Assembly (NCBI RefSeq): GCF_013177315.1
Contig: NZ_CP053661.1
Coordinates: forward strand, 124,001-188,000
Origin: Thermoleptolyngbya sichuanensis A183
GTDB lineage: Bacteria; Cyanobacteriota; Cyanobacteriia; Elainellales; Elainellaceae
DNA length: 64,000 nucleotides
Reading direction: 5' to 3'
Under the pieces are notes generated by a model. That model searched no databases. It saw nothing but the letters and a program-made list of their open reading frames with translations, and was not told the DNA's origin. The position numbers and the translations under genes were made by a program. Shown in pieces: positions 1 through 9,375 of the stretch (position 1 is its first letter; every line of letters begins with the position of its first letter).

Positions 1-225
1 GGGAATATATTGATACTCGCGGTTTTGTAGCACCACCAGCACAAAACTGCCGCGCACCACCAGAAGCTGGTCGGTCTGGAAGTGGTGGACGAATAAATCA
101 TCAATCATGCCCGCCGGAATACTGACCAGCATCGTTTCATTGCTGGACTGGGGGGTATAAAACTCAGCCATGCCGCCCTTGATCGAGGTCAACGGGCGAA
201 TTTCAACGCGACCTTTCAGACCCAT
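1..225 (-). CDS. Cupin-like / dTDP-4-dehydrorhamnose 3,5-epimerase-like protein, 3' end outside window
   Basis: The ATG is at 225 and the frame stays open to the window edge, giving 75 N-terminal residues. The segment is beta-rich and contains SIPAGMIDDLFVHHFQTDQL followed by VVRGSFVLVVLQNREY, which looks like one half of a double-stranded beta-helix (cupin). Similar cyanobacterial proteins are often annotated as dTDP-4-dehydrorhamnose 3,5-epimerase, but no catalytic residues are visible in this part, so enzyme activity is unproven. It is co-directional with pgi, 221 bp downstream of the pgi stop. Confidence 0.6.
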   Translation of the reverse strand, partial: MGLKGRVEIRPLTSIKGGMAEFYTPQSSNETMLVSIPAGMIDDLFVHHFQTDQLLVVRGSFVLVVLQNREYQYIP

Positions 226-357
226 ATCAGCACCTCATCTGTGAGCGTACAGTTTTAGCCTATACGTCCACTATAAAAAGATTGTTACTGAAATGGCAAA
301 ACTGGCACGTTTCGTGATAGAAAACCTCTTCTTTTTTACCAGGCGTGATCCTGCATA

Positions 358-392
358 GGCAGGGGCAGAGCGCCAAACTCCCCACCCCTGCC
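358..392. other. Inverted repeat between pgi and the epimerase-like gene
   Basis: GGCAGGGG (358-365) pairs perfectly with CCCCTGCC (385-392) around a 19-nt loop. It lies 55 bp past the pgi stop, where a terminator would be expected. No T-run follows on the minus strand, so it is not a standard intrinsic terminator. Confidence 0.35.
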
Positions 393-446
393 AAACGGGT
401 TGATCTGTCGCACCGATCGCGCCGGAGACTCAAGCCACAAACCCGA

Positions 447-2036
447 CTAGCGGCCAGAAACCGTCAGGCTGCTGGGCTTGCCCAGATCTCCGGCCAGCGT
501 AATGCCGCGACTATTGGCGCTGAGATGGCGGACGATGAGATAAACCGTTTCTACCTGGTCAGATGCGCCGATCTTGTCCGCCAGTTCTGCCAGCGAGAGG
601 GGTTGCCCGGTGGCCTTGAGGGTAGCGACGATTTGCCGCTGCAACTCCAGCACCGAGGCCGCTGCCTTTTTGCCTGCTTCTACACCGGGCTGGTGGTAGG
701 CGTTGATATTCACCAGCGAGGCATAGAGGCTAACGGCCCGCTCGTATAGCGCGATCAGTGCGCCGACGATGCGCGGCGTGACTTGGGGAACCGTCACCGT
801 GATCGAGTCGCGCTGGTTTTCGTAGAGCGCCTGACGAGTGCCTTGTAGCAGCCCCGATAGAAAATCGCCGCTGGTGGCTCCGGGTTCCACCTCGATCGAG
901 TCGCCCTGGCGATCGCCCAGCACCTCAATAAACGTGACAAAGAAATTGGGCACACCCTCCCGAAGCTGCTGCACATAGGCGTGTTGGTCAGTAGATCCCT
1001 TGTTGCCGTAGACCGCAATGCCCTGATAGACCTTATTGCCGTCGAGATCGGTTTCTTTGCCCAGCGACTCCATCACCAGCTGCTGCAAATAGCGTGAAAA
1101 CAGCAGCAGGCTGTCTTTGTAGGGCAGCATCACCATGTCTTTTTCGCCCTTGCCGTTGCCCGCGTAATACCAGCACAGCGCTAGGAGGGCGGCAGGATTG
1201 TTGCGAAGATCGGGGACGCGGGTGGCTTCGTCCATTTCCTTTGCGCCGTCCAGCATGGCCTGGATATCAATACCTTGCAGCGCCGCAGGCAGCAAGCCCA
1301 CGCTGGAGAGTTCGGAGGTGCGACCGCCCACCCAGTCTTGCATGGGAAAAGTGGCCAGCCAGCCCTCGGACTTGGCAATGCCATCCATCTTGCTACCGGG
1401 CATGGTGACAGCGACGGCATGTTGCCCAAAGTTTAGCCCGTGCTTTTCGTAAAACTGCTTGACTTCCAACATGCCATTGCGGGTTTCGGGCGTGCCGCCG
1501 GATTTGCTGGTAACCAGAACCAGCGTGCTGTTCAGCCGGTCTTTGAGCCGATTTAGCACGCGATCCATGCCTGCGGGGTCGGTGTTGTCAATGAAGTGAA
1601 TTTTGAGCGGCGCGGGTTCTGGGCCGAGCGCTTCGGCGACAAACTGCGGACCGAGGGCAGATCCACCGATGCCGACCGATAGCAGGTCGGTAAATTTCGT
1701 GGCTTGGGGCGGGCGAATTTCGCCTGCATGAATTTTGGCAACAAACTCTTTGATGCTGGCCAGGGTATCCACGATTTCGGCTTTGATCTCCGGACTGGGC
1801 GAGAGGTCGGGGTTTCGCAGCCAGTAGTGGCCGACCATGCGGTTTTCGTCGGGGTTGGCGATCGCCCCTGCTTCCAGCGCCGCCACGTCCTTAAACGCTT
1901 TCTCAAACTTGGGTTTCATGCGCTCCACAAAGTCATCGGCAAAGCGCATCCGGCTAATATCGAGATACAGACCCAGCCCTTCATGAAAGTAAAGCCAGTC
2001 TTGATAGCGTTGCCAGAGTGCAGTGGCATCCATCAT
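447..2036 (-). CDS. pgi: Glucose-6-phosphate isomerase
   Basis: Interconverts glucose-6-phosphate and fructose-6-phosphate in the cytosol, linking glycolysis, the oxidative pentose phosphate pathway and glycogen metabolism. The 529-residue protein matches cyanobacterial Pgi throughout. It begins with [15 protein letters not shown] and carries the sugar-phosphate region [18 protein letters not shown], the segment [15 protein letters not shown], and [18 protein letters not shown]. The frame is open to an ATG at 2054, but the ATG at 2036 has AAAGGG eight bases upstream and matches the family start. It is monocistronic by spacing; upstream is the divergent DnaJ-pentapeptide gene. Confidence 0.95.
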   Translation of the reverse strand: MMDATALWQRYQDWLYFHEGLGLYLDISRMRFADDFVERMKPKFEKAFKDVAALEAGAIANPDENRMVGHYWLRNPDLSPSPEIKAEIVDTLASIKEFVAKIHAGEIRPPQATKFTDLLSVGIGGSALGPQFVAEALGPEPAPLKIHFIDNTDPAGMDRVLNRLKDRLNSTLVLVTSKSGGTPETRNGMLEVKQFYEKHGLNFGQHAVAVTMPGSKMDGIAKSEGWLATFPMQDWVGGRTSELSSVGLLPAALQGIDIQAMLDGAKEMDEATRVPDLRNNPAALLALCWYYAGNGKGEKDMVMLPYKDSLLLFSRYLQQLVMESLGKETDLDGNKVYQGIAVYGNKGSTDQHAYVQQLREGVPNFFVTFIEVLGDRQGDSIEVEPGATSGDFLSGLLQGTRQALYENQRDSITVTVPQVTPRIVGALIALYERAVSLYASLVNINAYHQPGVEAGKKAAASVLELQRQIVATLKATGQPLSLAELADKIGASDQVETVYLIVRHLSANSRGITLAGDLGKPSSLTVSGR

Positions 2037-2401
2037 TGTTTTTACCCTTTGCATTCATCACCCCACAGTTTAGCGGCCCGGTTTGCAAGACAGATGAAGC
2101 TTTGGACACGTCAATTATTTAGATTTCCCGTAGCTCGGATGAGTTTTTGCGGGGTCTTGCTTAGAGTTGCTGTAGAGGCGCGGGATGGGGACGACGGGCG
2201 ATCGCCCCGATCAACTGATCCCAACAAACGGCTCAACCCAACTCATGGCAATCGAGGCGGCGATTTTGGGCGCAGCGCAGACCAACCCCCATTCGGCCGC
2301 CGCCATCGGCAATCAGTCGGCGATCAACCGGCGATCAATCTATGATGCAGAGAGGATTTCCGCCATCCTCGCGCCCCTGGGGAAATGATATGGTGTTCTA
2401 G
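2037..2401. other. Intergenic region between divergent pgi and DnaJ-pentapeptide genes
   Basis: It must hold the promoters of both flanking genes. GATCG/CGATC motifs are dense, including a repeated CGGCGATCAA near 2320-2338. No convincing -35/-10 pair, RNA or small gene was seen. Confidence 0.4.
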
Positions 2402-3415
2402 ATGAAAGACCTCGAACACTACTACCGAGTCCTGGATTTGGAGCCTGGTGCGTCCCTCGAAGAGGTGAACCAGGCTTACAAAGACTTGGTGTTTGTATGG
2501 CATCCCGATCGAATTCCGACTGATAACGAGCGACTGCATCAGAAGGCGCAGGAAAAGATTAAGGAAATTAACCAGGCGCGCGATCGCCTCCGCACCTTTT
2601 TGAAATCCGACGCTGGATCAAGCGCTGCCGCCAGCCCATCGGCTCAATCCACCAGCAGCGCTCGTCCAGAGCCATCCCGCCCCTCCTATTCCCGCGCCCG
2701 CTATCGCCCGCCCGCCCGCCCCGGATACGCCCAAGGCTCCACTTATAAAGGTGCATCCGACCCCAGTTCTTCCTATCGCGGCGCAGGCTATCCCGGTAGC
2801 GCGTACTCAAGCTATCCCGGTGCTGGGTCGTCTGGCTCCAGTTATTCCGAATCCACCTATTCTCACTCCACAGCCAGAGGAACGGCTGGCCCATCAGGAC
2901 ACCACTCCACGCGGCCGCCCAGCGGGAATGGCAACAGCGCCCACGCCTCCGGCAATAGCCACACCAGCCACACGCATCCAGGCAATTCCCACAGCAGCCA
3001 CACCAGCCCGCCTCCGCCGGAACCGCCGCCCCGTCCCCCCCGTCGCCAAGACCCCGACCTCAGCGGCAGTGACCTGAGCGGGCGCGATCTGCGCGAAAAA
3101 GACCTGAGCGGACGCAACCTGAGCAATGCCAACCTCAGCGATGCCAACCTTAGCGATGCCTTTTTGCACCGCGTTAACCTGAACCATGCCAACTTGGAGC
3201 GGGCTAACCTGTTTCGCGCCAATTTGCTAGAAGCCGATCTCAGTCACGCCAACCTGCAAGATGCCAACCTGATTGGCGCAGACCTCAGCGGGGCAGACCT
3301 GCGCGGCGCAAACCTGCGCGGGGCCCGCATGGGCGTGAAGGATCGGATCATGGTGAAGATGACGGGGGCATACCTCAGTGGGGCAATCATGCCGGATGGA
3401 GAGGTTCATGCCTGA
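2402..3415 (+). CDS. J-domain protein with C-terminal pentapeptide repeats
   Basis: Residues 1-68 form a J domain with the HPD tripeptide at 34-36 (VWHPDR), the element that stimulates the ATPase of DnaK-type Hsp70 chaperones. Residues about 70-215 are low complexity, rich in Ser, Tyr, Gly, Pro and His. Residues about 218-325 are pentapeptide repeats of the A(D/N)LXX type (for example LSDANLSDAFLHRVNLNHAN), predicted to fold as a right-handed quadrilateral beta-helix. There is no zinc-finger or DnaJ C-terminal client domain. The likely role is recruiting Hsp70 to a partner bound by the helix; the partner is unknown. Confidence 0.85.
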   Translation: MKDLEHYYRVLDLEPGASLEEVNQAYKDLVFVWHPDRIPTDNERLHQKAQEKIKEINQARDRLRTFLKSDAGSSAAASPSAQSTSSARPEPSRPSYSRARYRPPARPGYAQGSTYKGASDPSSSYRGAGYPGSAYSSYPGAGSSGSSYSESTYSHSTARGTAGPSGHHSTRPPSGNGNSAHASGNSHTSHTHPGNSHSSHTSPPPPEPPPRPPRRQDPDLSGSDLSGRDLREKDLSGRNLSNANLSDANLSDAFLHRVNLNHANLERANLFRANLLEADLSHANLQDANLIGADLSGADLRGANLRGARMGVKDRIMVKMTGAYLSGAIMPDGEVHA

Positions 3416-3461
3416 CGGGGGGCTAGATTCGGAGAACATCGCGCCCTCACTCTCCCTCTAC

Positions 3462-4871
3462 TCACTCTCTCTCTACCAGCACCAAATAGCCCACCAAGTC
3501 TGAGGGAGACGCTGCGCCACTCGCCTGGGTCAGGGCTTGCAAAATAGCAGGCATATCGGCCTGTTGCAGATTGCCGGATTCGTCGTATTGCTCCAGGGCG
3601 GAGAGGCAGCCAATCGCAGGACTCCAGCCATAGCTATGGGGGAAGCGGGCGCTGTTGGCAAAAAAGGCGGGGTCTTCGCCGGAGCCGTGGATGCGAAAGA
3701 GTCCCCGACCCATGCGCCCGGCCCAATAGCTTTGGTAAATCGGGAAATAATTGCGCCAGGACGGGGGCAGCAGGGCGCGATATTGGGCGATCGCCCCCAC
3801 GGTTCCCGGCTGTCCTGGCAAGAATTCCCGCACGCCGGCCTCATGGGGCACGTACAGATTCACGCGGGGAAACTGCCCGTAGGCGCGGAAGGTGTCAGCA
3901 CTGGGCGATCGCACGCCTTCAATCCGATAAATGCCCTGGGGTGTGTCGCCCCGCGTCAGGTTCCAGCGTAGCCCGTGGAGCGATCGCCGCAGCAGTGGCA
4001 CTGACCATCGCGTCCCGTCTGCCCGTTCCACAAACGCTCCTGTCCAGTCTTTGACCGTCAGTTGACACAGGGCCGTGCGATCGCGCGGACACAAGACATA
4101 GGCGTGCATCTGGTTGGGCGCAATTTGCCAGTCCAGCAAATCTTGCAGCGGCGGCAGGGCCGGCGGCGCATCCAGTGCTGCCACGTCGCGCAGGGTCGTT
4201 TCCAAAAGCGGCTCCTGCTGCCAGGTGGAGAAGCGCTGCCGGACGCGATCGCCCCACTGCCGACGATCTGCCGGATGGTCTGTAGCCTGCGCCAGAGCCG
4301 AGAGGGCGATCGCTACCCAGCGGGGGTTCTCGCTGCGCTCTAGGACTTGCTGAAACTGTGCTGCAATTTGCGGAGACGAGGTTTCGCCGAGCAAGCGCTG
4401 CGTCCCCACCTGAAGCGCCATTTCCACCACCGACCGCTGCGCCGACGAAAACCCCAGCTCATCGGGCGAATAGGCAAACTCTAGCAGCCGCGCGATGGCC
4501 GCATCGATCGATTCATCGGCCGGTTCCAAGATTGCTGTCGCCCACAGCAGCCCGCGCCAGTGGACGACCGTCTCCTCCGTCAGGGGATATTGCGCTAGGT
4601 CATAGTGTTCTGGACGAATTTTGTCCTGCTGTTCTTGGCGGAATGCCTGACGTGCGGCGGCGGTGGCCTGCGGCTGGCGGGTTCCGGCAAGGGCAGCCGT
4701 AGCCATGCCGACACTGAGCAGCACCCCCACAGCCAGCACTCGCCCAGCCCAAAACGCCAAAGCAACAGGCTGAACGGCTGTCTGGAACGGGTAGGGCGAT
4801 CGCCCATGCGTTAAACGGTTCGCTAAACTGCTGGAATTCACTGAGAAGAAAACTATCGAAACATCAGGCAC
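3462..4871 (-). CDS. Exported YkuD-like (degenerate L,D-transpeptidase-like) protein
   Basis: The protein is 469 residues from a GTG start at 4871. The open frame continues upstream into chlB, but the GTG has AGGGA nine bases before it and lies 50 bp past the chlB stop. A hydrophobic segment ending MATAALAG suggests a signal peptide or N-terminal anchor. The middle is alpha-helical without a recognised domain. Near the C-terminus LFRIHGSG followed by GWSPAIGCLSALE recalls the HG...SHGC signature of YkuD L,D-transpeptidases, but the His before the Gly-Cys is replaced by Ile. Activity on peptidoglycan is therefore uncertain. It is co-directional with chlB. Confidence 0.6.
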   Translation of the reverse strand: MPDVSIVFFSVNSSSLANRLTHGRSPYPFQTAVQPVALAFWAGRVLAVGVLLSVGMATAALAGTRQPQATAAARQAFRQEQQDKIRPEHYDLAQYPLTEETVVHWRGLLWATAILEPADESIDAAIARLLEFAYSPDELGFSSAQRSVVEMALQVGTQRLLGETSSPQIAAQFQQVLERSENPRWVAIALSALAQATDHPADRRQWGDRVRQRFSTWQQEPLLETTLRDVAALDAPPALPPLQDLLDWQIAPNQMHAYVLCPRDRTALCQLTVKDWTGAFVERADGTRWSVPLLRRSLHGLRWNLTRGDTPQGIYRIEGVRSPSADTFRAYGQFPRVNLYVPHEAGVREFLPGQPGTVGAIAQYRALLPPSWRNYFPIYQSYWAGRMGRGLFRIHGSGEDPAFFANSARFPHSYGWSPAIGCLSALEQYDESGNLQQADMPAILQALTQASGAASPSDLVGYLVLVERE

Positions 4872-4920
4872 ATCACTGTCCCTGCAAATCTTAGCAAACC
4901 CGCATTTCAGCGGTCTCGCT

Positions 4921-6447
4921 CTATGCGCCGACGGCTTCTTTGGCCGCGTAGAGGACTTCGGCGGTGATAGTTTCAATCCCGCGATCGCGGGCAAATTTTT
5001 CGGTGTTGCGCTTCACCTTGCCGCGCACAAAGCCGGGAATGCGGTTCAGTTCTGCTAGACCATCCTTGCTCCACGCCAGATCAGAATCCGCCGAAACGCC
5101 CTTCGTAATGACCTCTTTGGTATCGTGCCCGCCAAAGATTTCCAGCAGGTGATCTTCCATGCCCAGCGTGAAGGAGTTGTAGATCAAATCCGCGATCTGA
5201 TTCGTCCCTTCGTACCCCATAAATGGTTTATAGCCGATGGGGAAATTCTGGATATGAATCGGCGCGGCGATTACCCCACAGGGGATATCCAGCCGTTTGC
5301 CGACGTGGCGCTCCATTTGCGTACCAAAGATGGCAGCGGGTTCCAACCGGGCGATCGCATCTCCAATTGCACCATTGTCATCGCTGATCAAAATCTCATC
5401 GCAGTAGCCGCGCACCTGTTCACGAAACCATTCAGCATCGTATTTGCAATAGGTTCCCGCCAGCACCACACGAATGCCCATTTCCCGCGCCAGGATCTTG
5501 GTAATCGCCGCTGCGTGAGTGTTGTCGCCAAACACGACCGCCTTTTTACCCGTTAGGTTTTGACAGTCAATCGAGCGCGAAAACCAGGCCGCTTGCGAGA
5601 CGAACAGCGTCTGGTCTTGAATGAACGATTCATAGTCTACGTTTGCGCCCTGCTGGTTCAAAATGATTTGAATTGCTCGAATACAGCGAGCTGTTTCCAC
5701 CACACCCATTGGCGTAATGTCTACAAAGGGCATTTCAAATTCAGCTTGCAAATACTCCGCAGTCATGCGCCCCAGTTCGCGATAGGGAACCAGGTTAAAC
5801 CAAGCGCGGGGCAGGTTCTTTAGCTCATGCACCGATGCGCCTTCAGGAATGACCGCGTTGACCTGAATGCCCAGGTCACCCATCAGTTTTTTCAGTTCGC
5901 GACAGTCGTGCTGATTGTGAAATCCCAGCGTGGAAATACCGATGATATTGACGGATGGCTCCGTCGTTTTATCCGTCCGCAAATCATCTTTTTTGCGGGC
6001 CTTTTCAATGTAAAACTGCACGATTTGATGCAGCGTGCGATCGCCCGCTTGCAGTTCATTCACCCGGTAATGATTCACATCTGCCAGCAGCACATTGCTT
6101 TTCGCCTCTAGCTGCGCCCGCTCGACAAAGTTCTGCAAATCTTCTTGCAAAATGCTGGACGTGCAGGTGGGTGTCAGCACGATTAGATCGGGGCGTTCTT
6201 CTTTGTCTTTGCGCGTGATATTGTCTACTACTTTTTCCTGCGAACCGCGTGCCAAAACGTTGCGATCCACAATACTCGCCGTGACAGGCGTGAAGTCTCG
6301 CTCCCGTTCCAGCATCGATCGCATCACGTTGAAATAGTCGTCCCCCAACGGCGCGTGCATAATGGCGTGGACGTTCTTGAAGGAACTGGCTACCCGCAAT
6401 GTGCCAATGTGGGCTGGGCCAGCGTACATCCAGTAGGCAAGTTTCAT
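4921..6447 (-). CDS. chlB: Light-independent protochlorophyllide reductase subunit B
   Basis: ChlB is one of the two catalytic NB-protein subunits of the nitrogenase-like dark-operative protochlorophyllide oxidoreductase, which reduces protochlorophyllide to chlorophyllide without light. The 508-residue sequence matches the family from [20 protein letters not shown] to its end. It includes [12 protein letters not shown], typical of nitrogenase-like cluster- and substrate-binding regions, and a conserved C-terminal DPOR domain. chlL and chlN are not adjacent, as is common in cyanobacteria where chlB sits apart. The oxygen sensitivity of DPOR fits with the separate light-dependent enzyme at 31.6 kb. 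Confidence 0.96.
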   Translation of the reverse strand: MKLAYWMYAGPAHIGTLRVASSFKNVHAIMHAPLGDDYFNVMRSMLERERDFTPVTASIVDRNVLARGSQEKVVDNITRKDKEERPDLIVLTPTCTSSILQEDLQNFVERAQLEAKSNVLLADVNHYRVNELQAGDRTLHQIVQFYIEKARKKDDLRTDKTTEPSVNIIGISTLGFHNQHDCRELKKLMGDLGIQVNAVIPEGASVHELKNLPRAWFNLVPYRELGRMTAEYLQAEFEMPFVDITPMGVVETARCIRAIQIILNQQGANVDYESFIQDQTLFVSQAAWFSRSIDCQNLTGKKAVVFGDNTHAAAITKILAREMGIRVVLAGTYCKYDAEWFREQVRGYCDEILISDDNGAIGDAIARLEPAAIFGTQMERHVGKRLDIPCGVIAAPIHIQNFPIGYKPFMGYEGTNQIADLIYNSFTLGMEDHLLEIFGGHDTKEVITKGVSADSDLAWSKDGLAELNRIPGFVRGKVKRNTEKFARDRGIETITAEVLYAAKEAVGA

Positions 6448-6820
6448 AGGGGTTTGGAGTTGGGGACAAGGAGGCGCAGCAAGCCCAGATGTAGAGCGGG
6501 CACTGGCTCCGTTTACGATATTCGATTGTCGCAGAGGATGGGGAACCCGGGGTGCGGGCTGTAACGGACGGAAATGTGGGGTTTAGCCAGAGAGCGATCG
6601 CCCAATCTCTTGCCTGGTCGATGTTGTGGCGATCGCCCTCCACCCATGTCCCTGCACCTACCGCAATGATTCTTGAGATTTCGTCATAACCTGCAAGCTC
6701 TGAAACCTGACCCCCGGCACAGGGCAGACAAATGCGCTTGGGGCCTCAACGAGATCAACGAGATTGCTGAAGAGAACCACTGGCTAAACCTGCGTCAGGT
6801 ATTGGATGTGGGGCTTGAGC
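6448..6820. other. Intergenic region upstream of chlB
   Basis: These 373 bp between the chlB start and the DUF429 stop should hold the chlB promoter. HIP1-type GCGATCGC sites are present near 6595 and 6630. No reliable promoter, operator or small gene was recognised. Confidence 0.4.
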
Positions 6821-7591
6821 TTATCCCACTGGCATGGCCGCTCCTGCATGGCTTGACGGGTCAGCAGCGGGGGCAGGAACGACAATGTAGCCCTGAGTGC
6901 GATCGCCCAACACCCAGTTTCTCGCATCGCCCCAATACCACCAGTGGGCGGCAATGTAGGCACACACAATGCTGTCGAGCATGTCTTCTACGGCCTTCAA
7001 GTCCACACCGCGCATGGGAATATCGGGCAGGGTTTGATCGGGCATAAAATGCAGCGCCGGGGTCAGGACAGGCAGCACGGTCAGGACATAATGCCGCAGT
7101 TTAGCGAGTTCGGCACGACGTTCGGCAACAGTGCCCTTTTTATATTTCAAAATGCGCGACAGCCCAAACAAATGCACCATCGCTGGGTGCGGGAAAGATT
7201 CGATTTGAAAGCGGATGGGAGCCTGGGGCTGAATCGTCGGGGCGTGGGCAAAGCCGCGAGCCTCCAGGCTGAGGCCAAGCTGCACTGTGCGCTGGGCAAA
7301 CGGGAGTCCCAGATTGGCCGGATAGCAGCCCGCGTGATAGCGTCCAAAGTGCTTGTGGGCCAGGCGATCGGGGAGGCGCATTCCGGTGGCATTGGGAATT
7401 AGCGTGGGCGCATCAACTGCCACCCCCGCAGGCTCTTCTGGCGACACGCAGGCATCGATCCAGGCCAACAAGTCGGGAATATCGGCAAGACGGGTGAGAT
7501 CCTTCAGCCACAGAGCGTTGTCCTGAAAAACCAAGCAACAAAGACCACTGGGCTGAGAAGTCCAGCCAAAATCGATGCCAAGAAACTTCAT
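6821..7591 (-). CDS. DUF429 domain protein
   Basis: The protein has 256 residues. It opens with MKFLGIDFGWTSQPSGLCCL, a glycine-rich first strand reminiscent of RNase H-like/actin-like folds, followed by VAVDAPTLIPN. Later blocks include HFGRYHAGCYPAN, FQIESFPHPAMV and LKAVEDMLDSIVCAYIAAHW. These acidic residues (D7, D60, the distal E and D) fit the arrangement expected for a metal-dependent RNase H-like fold. This is the standard full-length form of the widespread DUF429 family, whose biochemical role is not established. It is convergent with nothing and stands alone. Confidence 0.75.
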   Translation of the reverse strand: MKFLGIDFGWTSQPSGLCCLVFQDNALWLKDLTRLADIPDLLAWIDACVSPEEPAGVAVDAPTLIPNATGMRLPDRLAHKHFGRYHAGCYPANLGLPFAQRTVQLGLSLEARGFAHAPTIQPQAPIRFQIESFPHPAMVHLFGLSRILKYKKGTVAERRAELAKLRHYVLTVLPVLTPALHFMPDQTLPDIPMRGVDLKAVEDMLDSIVCAYIAAHWWYWGDARNWVLGDRTQGYIVVPAPAADPSSHAGAAMPVG

Positions 7592-7625
7592 AAGTAGATA
7601 GACCAGATTAAAAAACAGACCCTGA

Positions 7626-7660
7626 ACCCTGCGCCGCCCGCTGCGCGGGCGGCGCAGGGT
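7626..7660. other. Perfect 16-bp stem, 3-nt loop hairpin
   Basis: ACCCTGCGCCGCCCGC (7626-7641) is exactly complementary to 7645-7660, with TGC as loop. It lies between the divergent DUF429 and zinc-ribbon genes. TTTTTT follows on the minus strand about 14 nt beyond the stem, and CTTTGGGTTTT follows on the plus strand. No annotated gene ends here on either strand, so it is either a terminator of an unannotated short transcript or an attenuator upstream of the DUF429 gene. Confidence 0.6.
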
Positions 7661-7755
7661 CTTTGGGTTTTATGTTTATTTATTAATGTCCACCTATTTA
7701 GTAAGGATTTAGAAGGGATTTACGTAATTTTGATATCCCAGGCTGATATTTATTT

Positions 7756-7825
7756 GCATCACTCAAGCTGCATCACTCAGGCTGCATCACTCAGGGTGTA
7801 TGACTCAAGTTGCATAGCTAAGTTT
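7756..7825. repeat. Tandem array, 14-bp unit
   Basis: About five units of consensus GCATCACTCAAGCT start at 7756, 7770, 7784, 7798 and 7812. The first three are nearly identical and the last two diverged. It occupies the promoter-side DNA of the zinc-ribbon gene. Confidence 0.8.
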
Positions 7826-7934
7826 GGACGACCAGTAGGTTTCTGTAGCTAAAAGCCCTGGCTCCCTACTTGGTTCCTTAAATTTGGTTCCTTAAATATT
7901 GACTGCTCCTGCCCCCACCCTAAGGAGACTCCTC

Positions 7935-8195
7935 ATGGCTGAAATTGTTGAGTGCCCAAGCTGCGGCAAAAAGACGGTAGTCCTGGCTGGCCCCAATCTC
8001 TACCAGTGTCTCTCTTGTGACTTCAAGCGTGACCTTTCAACCCCCAAAGATCCCTCGCCCAACAACGACTTTCCCTGGATTTGGATCACGCTTATTATTC
8101 TGATGCTCATGTCTTACTTCCAGCCCATCTTGCGGGATAACCGCCCGGTTCAACAGACGCGCCGAGTCGCACCATCTTCAATGCTTTATTTTTGA
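7935..8195 (+). CDS. Small zinc-ribbon membrane protein
   Basis: An 86-residue protein with two CxxC pairs, CPSC (7-10) and CLSC (25-28), forming a short zinc ribbon, followed by a single hydrophobic segment at about 46-62 (FPWIWITLIILMLMSYF) and a basic tail. The ATG at 7935 is chosen because AAGGAG lies eight bases upstream; an earlier in-frame start has no such site. It is likely an integral membrane protein with a cytoplasmic metal-binding head. The function is unknown; similar small proteins occur across cyanobacteria. Confidence 0.75.
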   Translation: MAEIVECPSCGKKTVVLAGPNLYQCLSCDFKRDLSTPKDPSPNNDFPWIWITLIILMLMSYFQPILRDNRPVQQTRRVAPSSMLYF

Positions 8196-8201
8196 AGATT
8201 T

Positions 8202-8291
8202 AGGAATTACGCACTAGGGCGGTTTCTCGCGGGCTTTGTCTACAAGAAACCACCCAAAATCCAGAAAGCTTGTCGTAAATGCGTAAGTCCT
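8202..8291 (+). repeat. 90-bp palindromic element, copy A
   Basis: Ends are AGGAATTACGCA and TGCGTAAGTCCT, terminal inverted repeats with one mismatch. It starts six bases past the zinc-ribbon gene stop. The internal hairpin is partly decayed compared with copies B-D. The 3' third (AAAATCCAGAAAGCTTGTCG) aligns with the other copies. Confidence 0.85.
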
Positions 8292-8331
8292 GGCATTTTT
8301 GAAGCAGACGCTTGGGGCGTAATCGATTGCG

Positions 8332-9234
8332 CTACCCGGTGGGCAGTGTTTGCCGCAGGTACAGTTGCAGCGCTGCCCGCCACACCAGGTAACCCTGCGA
8401 ATTGAGATGCAAACCGTCCGTGCTGAGGAACATCTTAAGGTTGCCCTGGGCGTTGGCAAAGAGCGGATACAGATCGAGATAATAGGCTCCTTCAGACTGG
8501 GCGATCGCCGCGAGTTGTTGATTGAGCGCCCGAATGCGGCTGTTGGGTAAGGCTAGGAGGCGATCGCGCCCTTCCCAAGTCGCCTGCTCTGCGGCATGGG
8601 GCAGGATGGACTGCACCAACACCTGCGTTCCAGGGTGGGTGTGGCGCAGATAGCGCACAATATCTCGATAGTGGGACAGGATGGCTGCATCGTCTGCGCC
8701 CCAGATTAAATCGTTGATGCCGATCATCACCACGATAGTTTGGGGCTGCACAGGATCGAGGAGATGGAGGCGTGCCCGCAGCCGATCGGTAGTGTCCCCC
8801 GAAATGCCCTGATTAATCCAGTTGCGCTCTGGCGGCAGCAGGTCGGGCGGAAACCATAGACTGATGGAATCGCCCAGCAGCACGGCCAGCCGCTCTGGTG
8901 GATTTTCGGCGGCGGCGATCGCCTCTTGCTGCAACAGGTCAACCCACTGCTGATAGTTCAGCAGGTGGCGCGTTCCGGTCTGGGTAGCGGGTGGGGGCGC
9001 AGCTTGTGGGGTCTGGGGCAACGCCTGGGACAGGGCGCTGGGCGCGAGGCGAGTGTGGTGATGCCGCAGCAGGGTTCCCGTAAGCAGGGTCAGCATCACG
9101 GCATTGGCTATCAGGGAAGCCCGCACAATTGGCGGCTGCGATCGCCACTTTGCCCGCAGTTGCCGCAGCCGAGCTTGCAGCCGGGCCCAATAGGGCGCGA
9201 GGTAGATTGCAAACTGAAGAGAGCGATCGCGCAT
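8332..9234 (-). CDS. SGNH/GDSL-type esterase, membrane anchored
   Basis: The 300-residue protein has an N-terminal positively charged stretch, a transmembrane helix at about 39-56 (ASLIANAVMLTLLTGTLL), a Pro/Ala linker and a C-terminal SGNH hydrolase domain. All four family blocks are visible: GDSIS (catalytic Ser), GISGDTTD (Gly), GINDL (Asn), and DGLHLN near the end (catalytic Asp and His). It likely hydrolyses an ester of a lipid, acetylated glycan or lysophospholipid at the periplasmic face; the substrate is not evident. It is convergent with the zinc-ribbon gene across repeat copy A. Confidence 0.85.
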   Translation of the reverse strand: MRDRSLQFAIYLAPYWARLQARLRQLRAKWRSQPPIVRASLIANAVMLTLLTGTLLRHHHTRLAPSALSQALPQTPQAAPPPATQTGTRHLLNYQQWVDLLQQEAIAAAENPPERLAVLLGDSISLWFPPDLLPPERNWINQGISGDTTDRLRARLHLLDPVQPQTIVVMIGINDLIWGADDAAILSHYRDIVRYLRHTHPGTQVLVQSILPHAAEQATWEGRDRLLALPNSRIRALNQQLAAIAQSEGAYYLDLYPLFANAQGNLKMFLSTDGLHLNSQGYLVWRAALQLYLRQTLPTG

Positions 9235-9375
9235 CGGTCTTATCTCTCAGTCCTTTTTGCTCAGGGTTGAAAGCCGGATGTAAAAAGCGGCAAGCCTGAT
9301 CAAGCATCAAGACTCACCGCTTATGATACTGAATCTCTTCTAGTTCTGAGGGAACCCAAGACAGAAAGTCAGCGA

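Noticed and set aside
345-749. Plus-strand frame over the end of pgi
   Set aside because: It lies antisense to conserved Pgi sequence and has no homology.
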